DNA of 36,614 nt from Acidobacteriota bacterium (GTDB lineage Bacteria; Acidobacteriota; Terriglobia; Acidiferrales; UBA7541), in assembly GCA_021324935.1 (NCBI GenBank), contig JAJPIE010000052.1, positions 1 to 36,614 of the forward strand, given 5' to 3'. This document shows, piece by piece, positions 1-7,998 of this stretch. Within the stretch, counting starts at the first letter, position 1. The number at the start of each line of letters is the position of its first letter. The position numbers and the translations under genes are program-made. The notes beneath the pieces were generated by a model that made no database searches, was not told the DNA's origin, and was given only the letters and a program-made list of their open reading frames with translations.

Positions 1-385
1 CCTTGCCCGTGAGAATCGCGCGCCAGTCCGTCCAATCTCCCTCCTCTTTCGAGAATTGCTCCCCCGCCTTCCGTTCTCCCGTCGCTTTTCCCGATTCGGA
101 ACGCCAATCTTCGCGTAAGTTTCGCGTTACATCCCGCAACTCCTTTCCTTCCTGCTCTTACAACCATTTCCGCCCATTCCGGCTGCTAAGTCCTTTCACT
201 GCCACTCTTACGCGAACCCCCCGGGGTACGGCCTCCGTGCGGTCCAACCAATTCCCGCCGGGAAACCTTTCCCACCGTCCTGCGGCGCGCCCCAGGAATC
301 ACAGCCGAACGGCATCCTGTCCATGGCCCGCCCCTGTTCGGATACTTCCTTCACCAATCACCGCTCGCCACTCCCCAGCCAGCAG
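1..385. other. Intergenic/edge region without a recognised gene
   Basis: No reading frame here looks like a known protein, and the open plus-strand frame is rich in Ser, Arg and Pro as expected of a non-coding frame in GC-rich DNA. No tRNA-like cloverleaf was seen. The only structure noticed is a 10-base inverted repeat: TTCGCGTAAG at 110-119 and CTTACGCGAA at 207-216. A near copy, TTCGCGTTAC, lies at 121-130. The region lies downstream of the minus-strand DUF2252 gene, so it may hold that gene's 3' untranslated region or the edge of a neighbour outside the window. Confidence 0.5.
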
Positions 386-1489
386 TTACTTATTCTTCCC
401 CCGCCAACTCTCCCAATCCGCCAGCGTCACGTCCAGCATCGCCTTCGCCGCTTTGTGCAGCCAGCGGACCTTTCTCTTGGCCAGGTCGCGCCGGATCGCG
501 GGAATCACCTTGGGGCTGCCGAGATGAATGTTCGCCGTCTCCCAACCCATGTAGTAGAGCAGCTTTTCCTCGTCGCGCTTTTTCGGCAAGGAACTGATCT
601 CGATGTGGCAGCAATCCGGCGCCAGCCGCCGCACAATCCAGTGATCCGTGAAATGCACGTGCGGATCACGGAGGCGCACCGCCGATTCCACCAGCTTGCG
701 GCTCAGAATCTGCGTCGTCTGCAGCTTCCGCGCCCAAATCCACGCGGAAGGCGTCAGTTGCTTTGCCTCGCGCACAATGTGCGCGCCGTCCCAAGTCGCC
801 AGCGCCAGCACGCGCGGATGGCCCAGGCTGCCCAGCCCCGCAATGCGCGATTTCAACGCAAAGTTATACGTGCGCAGCGGCAGCGAAGCGTGCACCAGTT
901 TCCAGACATCTTTGGGCAATTTCCCTTTGTATCTCGGGCAGGCAAGGATTTTGTTCCAGAAAAGGACCGGATCGCGCAGCTTGTTCAACGCCACCAGCCG
1001 CAGCCAGCGGTGATGCTCCGCCAGCACAAACGCGCCGCCGCCCTTGGCGATGGCGTCGCGATAACCGCTCTCAATCGACTCCCGCGCGTCTTTCTTCGAG
1101 ATGCCAAGATGTTCTTCTTCGATGGCCAGATAGCAGCTCGTCAGCAAGCGCACAAGATCGACCGCATAGCACGCGGGCCAGGCTTCATCGAAATCGTTTA
1201 CGCCCCAAATCAGCCGGCCTTCCAGGTCGCGCCACGTGCCGAAGTTTTCCACGTGCAAATCACCAACCGCCAGCACCCGCGGCGCGCGCGCAAGCTCCGG
1301 GCACACGATCGGCCACCACTGAGCCCAGCGGTAAAACGTCGCGCGCAAAAACGCGAAGGGCGACTTGGCCATCAACTGGTGCTTGAGCTTCACGTCCGAA
1401 GGCACCAGGTGGACGTGCCGCGACGCCCATTTCTCGAAATCGGCGGTGGCCTGGACGATATCCGGCAGGCGATCTTTGATTTTGCTCAT
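386..1489 (-). CDS. DUF2252 family protein
   Basis: A 367-residue soluble protein of the DUF2252 family, whose biochemical role is not established. Diagnostic stretches are FAFLRATFYRW near residue 46, GDLHVENFGTW near residue 76 and GVNDFDEAWP near residue 95. The acidic GDLH and NDFDEA segments resemble the metal/ATP-binding loops of kinase-fold phosphotransferases; that likeness is an inference, not proof of activity. No signal peptide or membrane segment is present. The ATG at 1489 has no clear Shine-Dalgarno sequence. It overlaps the TGA of a short upstream frame (ATGA), so initiation could be coupled to translation from upstream. The gene lies 103 bases downstream of glyA on the same strand and could be co-transcribed with it. 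Family assignment is secure; function is unknown. Confidence 0.85.
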   Translation of the reverse strand: MSKIKDRLPDIVQATADFEKWASRHVHLVPSDVKLKHQLMAKSPFAFLRATFYRWAQWWPIVCPELARAPRVLAVGDLHVENFGTWRDLEGRLIWGVNDFDEAWPACYAVDLVRLLTSCYLAIEEEHLGISKKDARESIESGYRDAIAKGGGAFVLAEHHRWLRLVALNKLRDPVLFWNKILACPRYKGKLPKDVWKLVHASLPLRTYNFALKSRIAGLGSLGHPRVLALATWDGAHIVREAKQLTPSAWIWARKLQTTQILSRKLVESAVRLRDPHVHFTDHWIVRRLAPDCCHIEISSLPKKRDEEKLLYYMGWETANIHLGSPKVIPAIRRDLAKRKVRWLHKAAKAMLDVTLADWESWRGKNK

Positions 1490-1550
1490 GTGATGATTGA
1501 TTTGCCGAGCCTACCACACGGCGGGCCGCAGGCGGAAAACTCGCGTGATC

Positions 1551-1589
1551 CAGCCACTCCTGGCTGTACTCCTTCTGCGTGTAGTGGCT
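1551..1589. other. Two mutually exclusive stems between glyA and the DUF2252 gene
   Basis: CAGCCA (1551-1556) and TGGCTG (1561-1566) form a 6-bp hairpin with a CTCC loop. AGCCACT (1552-1558) can instead pair with AGTGGCT (1583-1589) across a 24-base loop, so the two folds share bases and exclude each other. In the minus-strand transcript an AAGGAG lies in the large loop. No U-run follows, so this is not a standard intrinsic terminator. Confidence 0.35.
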
Positions 1590-1592
1590 TTG

Positions 1593-2891
1593 TTAGACGC
1601 GGGCGTGCGTGGCCGCCGGCCGCATGCGCGACTCGTAGATGGGGAAGCGCTCCGCAAGCTCCGCAACTTGTTTGCGGACCTTTTGCTCCGCGGCTGCGTC
1701 GGCGACGTGCGTCAAAACCTCGGCAATGCCGTTCGCAATCAACTCCATCTCCGGTTCCTTCATGCCGCGCGTGGTCACCGAAGGGCTGCCCAGGCGAATG
1801 CCGCCTGCCTTCATCGGCGGAAGAGGATCGAAGGGAATGGAATTTTTGTTCACCGTGATTCCCGCGCGATCCAAAGCCTTTTCGGCGTCGCTCCCGGTGA
1901 TGCCGCGCGAGTGTACTTCCACCAGGAACAAGTGGTTGTCCGTGCCGCCGGAAACCACGCGGAATCCGTGGCGGATCAAGGCGTTCGCCATCGCTTTGGC
2001 GTTGGCCGCCACTTGCCTCTGGTATTCCGCAAACGATGGCTCCATCGCCTCTTTTAAGCAAACGGCTTTCGCCGCGATCGTGTGGACCAGCGGGCCGCCT
2101 TGCATTCCGGGGAACGTCAGCTTGTCGAGTTCCTTCGCGAACGCCGCCTTGCACAGAATGATGCCGCCGCGCGGCCCGCGCAGCGTCTTGTGCGTCGTGG
2201 AAGAAACAATGTCCGCGTGCGGCACCGGCGTGGGATGCACGCCCGCGGCCACCAGCCCCGCGATGTGCGCCATGTCCACAAAGAAAATCGCGCCCACGGC
2301 TTTGGCGATCTTGCCGATGCGCTCGAAATCAATAATCCGCGAGTACGCGCTCGCCCCCGCCACGATCATCTTCGGTTTGTGCTCGTGCGCCAGCTTTTCG
2401 ATTTCGTCGTAATCGATCCGCTCCGTGTCCTGCTTGACGTGATATTCAACGAATTTGTACATGCGCCCGGAAAAATTCAGCGGGTGGCCGTGCGTCAAAT
2501 GCCCGCCGTGCGCCAGGGCCATGCCCAGCACGGTGTCGCCGGGCTGAAGCGTCGACATGTACACCGCAACGTTGGCCGAAGTCCCGGAATGCGCCTGCAC
2601 GTTTGCGTGCTCGGCGCCGAAAAGCTGCTTGGCGCGATCGATGGCAAGCTGTTCGACCTTATCCGCGAATTCGCAGCCCCCGTAATACCGCTTGCCCGGA
2701 TACCCTTCCGCGTATTTGTTCGTGAAGATCGACCCCATCGCCTCCAGCACGGCTTCCGATACCAGGTTTTCCGAGGGGATGAGTTCCAGGCCGGTGGCTT
2801 CGCGCACCGCCTCTTCGCGGAGCAGGCCGGCAATCTGCGGATCGACGGTGTCGAGCGGACGCTGCATCCGGGCGTTTGCTTCCGTAGTCAT
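1593..2891 (-). CDS. glyA: Serine hydroxymethyltransferase
   Basis: A PLP enzyme that interconverts serine plus tetrahydrofolate with glycine plus 5,10-methylene-tetrahydrofolate, the main source of one-carbon units. The 432-residue length is typical for bacterial GlyA. Visible landmarks are [10 protein letters not shown] near residue 36, [11 protein letters not shown] near residue 67, [11 protein letters not shown] near residue 101, VDMAHIAGL near residue 205 (PLP-contacting Asp206 and His209) and [13 protein letters not shown] with the Schiff-base Lys235. The ATG at 2891 is preceded on the minus strand by GGAGAG at good spacing. A plausible promoter lies at 2964-2992. The gene is divergent from cysK, so serine use for one-carbon units and serine use for cysteine start from the same intergenic region. 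Confidence 0.97.
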   Translation of the reverse strand: MTTEANARMQRPLDTVDPQIAGLLREEAVREATGLELIPSENLVSEAVLEAMGSIFTNKYAEGYPGKRYYGGCEFADKVEQLAIDRAKQLFGAEHANVQAHSGTSANVAVYMSTLQPGDTVLGMALAHGGHLTHGHPLNFSGRMYKFVEYHVKQDTERIDYDEIEKLAHEHKPKMIVAGASAYSRIIDFERIGKIAKAVGAIFFVDMAHIAGLVAAGVHPTPVPHADIVSSTTHKTLRGPRGGIILCKAAFAKELDKLTFPGMQGGPLVHTIAAKAVCLKEAMEPSFAEYQRQVAANAKAMANALIRHGFRVVSGGTDNHLFLVEVHSRGITGSDAEKALDRAGITVNKNSIPFDPLPPMKAGGIRLGSPSVTTRGMKEPEMELIANGIAEVLTHVADAAAEQKVRKQVAELAERFPIYESRMRPAATHARV

Positions 2892-2934
2892 GGGGCTCTC
2901 CAGAACGGCTGGCGCGTATGTGGGGACAACACTC

Positions 2935-2956
2935 TGGCCGTCCTAAAAACCGGCCA
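2935..2956 (-). other. Hairpin in the glyA leader
   Basis: TGGCCG (2935-2940) and CGGCCA (2951-2956) form a 6-bp stem with a 10-base loop inside the predicted glyA 5' leader. It could be a modest regulatory hairpin. I do not recognise it as any named riboswitch. Confidence 0.25.
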
Positions 2957-2963
2957 CTTCACG

Positions 2964-2992
2964 AGTCTAACGGAGAGTGTAACCCGCTGCAA
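2964..2992 (-). promoter_or_regulatory. Candidate promoter for glyA
   Basis: Read on the minus strand, TTGCAG (2992-2987), a 17-base spacer and TAGACT (2969-2964) form a sigma-70-like promoter pointing at glyA. The predicted start lies about 66 bases before the glyA ATG. Spacing is ideal and the hexamers are moderate matches. This is a prediction from sequence only. Confidence 0.45.
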
Positions 2993-3130
2993 CGCGGCGC
3001 ATCTGCCTATAGGGGGCGCGCACCGGCCGAATGGGGCATTTCATGTGATTCGATGGTTCGGTTGCGGCGCTCCGGATTTATACTGAAAAGGCTGTCCCGA
3101 TACAGCAAATCCACAATACCGAGGATCATC

Positions 3131-4102
3131 ATGGCAAACATCTATGCCGACAACTCACTGAGTATTGGGCGAACACCTCTGGTCAAACTGAATCGCGTCA
3201 CCGAAGGGGCCAAGGCCACGGTTCTCGCGAAGATCGAGGGCAGAAATCCAGCGTACTCAGTCAAGTGTCGCATCGGGGCGGCAATGATCTGGGACGCGGA
3301 AAAGCGCGGTGTGCTGAAGCCGGGAATTGAAATCGTAGAGCCGACTAGCGGAAACACGGGCATCGCGCTGGCGTACGTGGCGGCGGCGCGCGGTTACAAG
3401 ATCACACTGACGATGCCGGAAACGATGTCGCTGGAGCGGCGCCGCGTGCTTGCTGCGTTCGGAGCGAAGCTTGTGCTCACTCCCGGACCGGAAGGCATGA
3501 AGGGCGCGATCAAAAAGGCGACGGAAATTTACGAGTCGGACAAGTCGCACTACTTCCTGCCGCAGCAATTCGACAATCCGGCGAATCCGGCGATTCACGA
3601 AGCTACCACCGGGCCCGAAATCTGGAACGACACCGATGGCGGCGTCGATGTGCTGGTCAGCGGCGTGGGCACCGGCGGCACGCTCACGGGCGTGAGCCGA
3701 TTCATCAAAAAGACCAAGGGCAAGCGGATCACCACGGTGGCTGTGGAACCGTTGTCCAGTCCGGTGATTCTGCAGACAAAGGAAGGCAAGCCGCTGACAC
3801 CGGCTCCTCACAAAATTCAGGGATTGGGGGCGGGTTTCGTTCCCAGGAATCTGGATCTGGAGATGGTTGACCGCGTGGAACTGGTCGGCAACGAGGAGGC
3901 CGTGGAGATGGCGCGCCGCCTGGCGAAGGAAGAGGGAATCCTCTCCGGGATTTCCTGCGGAGCGGCGGCGGCCGCGGCTGTGCGGCTGGCCAAACTCCCG
4001 GAATTTGCGGGCAAAACGATCGTGGCGGTGTTGCCCGATTCCGGGGAACGCTATATTTCGACCATCCTCTTCGAGGGGATTGGACAAGCGGCGACCGCTT
4101 GA
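3131..4102 (+). CDS. cysK: Cysteine synthase A (O-acetylserine sulfhydrylase)
   Basis: A PLP enzyme that makes cysteine from O-acetylserine and sulfide. The 323-residue protein carries the PLP lysine Lys45 in [10 protein letters not shown], the substrate loop TSGNTG at residues 72-77 and the phosphate-binding [10 protein letters not shown] loop. The wording around the lysine ([29 protein letters not shown]) is strikingly close to enteric CysK, closer than to the SVKDR form common in many CysK/CysM proteins. The ATG at 3131 is chosen because GAGGA lies 5 bases upstream and the protein then starts like the family; an open frame extends further 5' but lacks homology. A possible -10 box TATACT lies at 3079-3084 without a good -35. 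The serine acetyltransferase that supplies its substrate follows 66-75 bases downstream. Confidence 0.97.
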   Translation: MANIYADNSLSIGRTPLVKLNRVTEGAKATVLAKIEGRNPAYSVKCRIGAAMIWDAEKRGVLKPGIEIVEPTSGNTGIALAYVAAARGYKITLTMPETMSLERRRVLAAFGAKLVLTPGPEGMKGAIKKATEIYESDKSHYFLPQQFDNPANPAIHEATTGPEIWNDTDGGVDVLVSGVGTGGTLTGVSRFIKKTKGKRITTVAVEPLSSPVILQTKEGKPLTPAPHKIQGLGAGFVPRNLDLEMVDRVELVGNEEAVEMARRLAKEEGILSGISCGAAAAAAVRLAKLPEFAGKTIVAVLPDSGERYISTILFEGIGQAATA

Positions 4103-4168
4103 TGCGGTCTGCGGAGCGAGGACGCGTCTTCGGGCGCGTCCCTGCGTTCGCATGGACGAGCCGCGCTA

Positions 4169-5134
4169 TTGAACACCATGAGCACCGCGAAGATTACTCA
4201 GAACGGACAACTGCGCCGGCTGGCGGACGAATTCCGCTCAGCGCTGGAGGCGCGGCTTGCCGGCGATGCCGCAGGCGAATACCGTTTGCCTTCCAAAGAC
4301 GAAGTCACAAAGTTCTGCCGGGTTTATCTGGACGCGCTCTTTCCGCTCTACTACGAGGCCGCTCAGCAGCGGAGCCAGCGCGCCGCCCGGTTTCTGGAGG
4401 AACTCGAACTGCAACTAGCGGAGCAGCTGGTTTGCGCGGTGCGCTTCGATTGTCACTGCCGCGACAAGGAAGCGCCAGGAAATTTACCGCGGGTCGCGGA
4501 AGAATTGCTCTCCGCATTTCGCGCCAAGTTGCCGAACCTGGCGCATTTATTGGCCACCGACCTGCAAGCGGCGCTGAACAACGATCCCGCGGCCATCGGT
4601 TACGAAGAGATACTGCTGAGCTATCCCGGCATCGAAGCGATCACCATCCAGCGGCTGGCGCATGAACTGTATTTGCTCAAGATTCCGTATCTGCCGCGGA
4701 TGATGACGGAAGTGGGGCACAGCCGCACGGGCATTGATATTCACCCCGGCGCGAAGATCGGTGAATCGTTCTTTATCGATCACGGCACGGGCGTGGTGAT
4801 CGGGGAGACGGCGACGGTGGGCAGCCACGTCACGCTGTATCACGGGGTGACGCTGGGCGCGTTCAATCCGGTGGGCAAGCGCGAGGGCGGGGAACTCGTC
4901 CGCGGCCAGGGCAACAAGCGCCATCCGGACATTGAAGACAATGTGACGATCTATCCGGGAGCGACGATTCTCGGCGGCGACACGCGCGTCGGGCATGACA
5001 GCGTGATTGGCGGCAACGTCTGGCTGACGCATTCGGTCGAACCTTACAGCCGCGTCACGGTGAAAGATCCGGAACTGCTCATCCGCAGCAAGGCGCAGCA
5101 AGACAAAGACTGGTTCCTGGGCGGCGCGATTTAG
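4169..5134 (+). CDS. cysE: Serine O-acetyltransferase (EpsC-type CysE)
   Basis: Acetylates serine with acetyl-CoA to make O-acetylserine, the first committed step of cysteine synthesis. Up to 321 residues: a helical N-terminal half, then a left-handed beta-helix of hexapeptide repeats. The catalytic region reads GIDIHPGAKIGES then FIDHGTGVVIGET, with the expected Asp and His. An insert after VTLGAF (about residues 232-248) is typical of the longer EpsC-like branch. The protein ends in Gly-Gly-Ala-Ile; a C-terminal isoleucine is the residue that enters the CysK active site in known cysteine synthase complexes. The start is uncertain: TTG at 4169 has a weak GGACGAG upstream, while ATG at 4178 has none. 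It lies immediately downstream of cysK and probably in its operon. Confidence 0.95.
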   Translation: MNTMSTAKITQNGQLRRLADEFRSALEARLAGDAAGEYRLPSKDEVTKFCRVYLDALFPLYYEAAQQRSQRAARFLEELELQLAEQLVCAVRFDCHCRDKEAPGNLPRVAEELLSAFRAKLPNLAHLLATDLQAALNNDPAAIGYEEILLSYPGIEAITIQRLAHELYLLKIPYLPRMMTEVGHSRTGIDIHPGAKIGESFFIDHGTGVVIGETATVGSHVTLYHGVTLGAFNPVGKREGGELVRGQGNKRHPDIEDNVTIYPGATILGGDTRVGHDSVIGGNVWLTHSVEPYSRVTVKDPELLIRSKAQQDKDWFLGGAI

Positions 5135-5186
5135 CGGATTGCATTGAGGCGGCGCCGCCCTGCGACGACGCGCGAGTGCGTCAGGC

Positions 5187-5576
5187 TCAGTGTTTTCCCC
5201 TGCGCTTCGCGCTTTGTTCAACCATGGCGCCCAGGTCGGCAGCCGGGCGGATCTCGAATGGCCCGTACTGCACGCCGGGATGCTTCGACATTAATTCCAA
5301 GGCGTGATTGAGGTCGCGCGCTTCGAGAATCAGGATGCCTCCAATCTGTTCCTTCGTTTCGGCATACGGCCCATCGGTGACCGCCACCTTGCCGTTGACC
5401 CAGCGCAGAGTTTTCGCTGTGTCGGCGGGTTGCAAGGCTTCACCACCGGAGAAATGGCCGCCAGTCCGCAGGATGTCGTCGTAATTAAAACAGGAATCCA
5501 GCATGGCGTTGCGTTCTCCTTCGGGCATGGTTTCAAACTTCTTTGGCGCGATATATCCAAGGCAGACGAATTTCAT
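5187..5576 (-). CDS. YCII-related domain protein
   Basis: A 129-residue single-domain protein of the YCII-like (dimeric alpha-beta barrel) family. The family hallmark [17 protein letters not shown] lies at about residues 69-85, followed by ALELMSKHP and GPFEIRP. Relatives are often encoded beside ECF-type sigma factors, but none is present here, so the gene stands alone between convergent cysE and divergent proS. Its biochemical role is not established. The ATG at 5576 is well supported by AGGAG about 8 bases upstream on the minus strand. There is no signal peptide or membrane segment. Confidence 0.88.
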   Translation of the reverse strand: MKFVCLGYIAPKKFETMPEGERNAMLDSCFNYDDILRTGGHFSGGEALQPADTAKTLRWVNGKVAVTDGPYAETKEQIGGILILEARDLNHALELMSKHPGVQYGPFEIRPAADLGAMVEQSAKRRGKH

Positions 5577-7353
<1,777 letters not shown>

Positions 7354-7426
7354 CTTGCCGGGAACGCCAGATGAGAGGGAAATCCGCGGGGCGTTGCATC
7401 TGAAGAACACCTGACCCGCGGCAAAC

Positions 7427-7455
7427 TCGACACTGTTGCAGGCGAGTGCTAGCGT
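7427..7455 (+). promoter_or_regulatory. Candidate promoter for the small membrane protein gene
   Basis: TCGACA (7427-7432), a 17-base spacer and TAGCGT (7450-7455) with TGC directly upstream (extended -10) could drive the gene starting at 7514. The -10 core is a poor match, so this is tentative. Confidence 0.3.
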
Positions 7456-7513
7456 AAAAAGCGAGAGAGAAACGTCATGCCGTTCGGCGGAAACGGCCTT
7501 GGGAGATACTTTT

Positions 7514-7903
7514 GTGGCCTGGAAAACAGGGAATCGAAGAAAATGGCAGCGCGGTGAAGGGAAACTAAAAGCCCTGTTGTATACCGGGTTTCTGATCGCC
7601 GCGGTTTACGTGGCCGTGAAGGTGGTTCCCATCTACGTTGCCGAATACCAGTTGAAGGACAAGATCAGCGAGCAGGCGCGTTTTGCCGTGGTCAACCACT
7701 ATACGGACGACCAGATCAAGGACATCCTGTTCAAGACGATTCAGGATCTCGATATACCCGCGAAGCGCGAGGATATCAATGTGCAGGCCACAAACCACGG
7801 GATCAGCATCAGCGTGAACTACAGCGTACCGGTGGACCTCGCGGTGTACAAAACCGAAATCAATTTCGCGCCTTCCAGCGAAGGCATCGATCTGATGAAG
7901 TGA
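7514..7903 (+). CDS. Small membrane-anchored protein (DUF4845-like layout)
   Basis: About 129 residues: a short basic N-terminus, one membrane helix (ALLYTGFLIAAVYVAVKVV, about residues 19-37) and a roughly 90-residue extracytoplasmic domain. The layout of one N-terminal helix followed by VPIYVAEYQLKDKI resembles the DUF4845 family; I am not certain of this assignment and no function is known. The start is chosen at GTG 7514 because GGGAGA lies 7 bases upstream and the basic residues before the helix are retained. A longer frame from TTG 7436 is possible but adds an unremarkable extension. It sits upstream of the PBP1B-type gene, separated by a possible terminator hairpin. An envelope role is inferred from topology and neighbour only. 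Confidence 0.7.
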   Translation: MAWKTGNRRKWQRGEGKLKALLYTGFLIAAVYVAVKVVPIYVAEYQLKDKISEQARFAVVNHYTDDQIKDILFKTIQDLDIPAKREDINVQATNHGISISVNYSVPVDLAVYKTEINFAPSSEGIDLMK

Positions 7904-7904
7904 G

Positions 7905-7947
7905 CCGCACCCCGGCGGTGCCCGGGGCGCGGAAAAGCGGTTTTTTT
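7905..7947 (+). terminator. Possible intrinsic terminator after the small membrane protein
   Basis: CCCCGG (7910-7915) pairs with CCGGGG (7922-7927) around a 6-base loop. The stem extends outward as CCGC (7905-7908) with GCGG (7929-7932) across one mismatch. Seven T residues (7941-7947) follow after an 8-base gap, which is longer than ideal. GGAAAAGC (7931-7938) can also pair with GCTTTTCC (7963-7970), so an alternative fold exists before the next gene. Confidence 0.4.
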
Positions 7948-7998
7948 GCCTCTCCAACTCCGGCTTTTCCCGGCTCTCATATTGCGAGACACTAGACT

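Noticed and set aside
323..1858. Long open frame on the plus strand opposite the DUF2252 gene and the glyA 3' end
   Set aside because: It is antisense to two recognisable families, is rich in Arg, Ala, Gln and Pro, and has no recognisable motif. It is a product of high GC third positions on the other strand.
7384..7421. CCGCGGG/CCCGCGG stem as a terminator for proS
   Set aside because: The loop is 24 bases and no T-run follows; it may be chance in GC-rich DNA.
7477..7557. 26-codon frame upstream of and overlapping the small membrane protein start
   Set aside because: It has a GAGAGAG before its ATG, but no similarity, and it overlaps the better supported GTG start in another frame.
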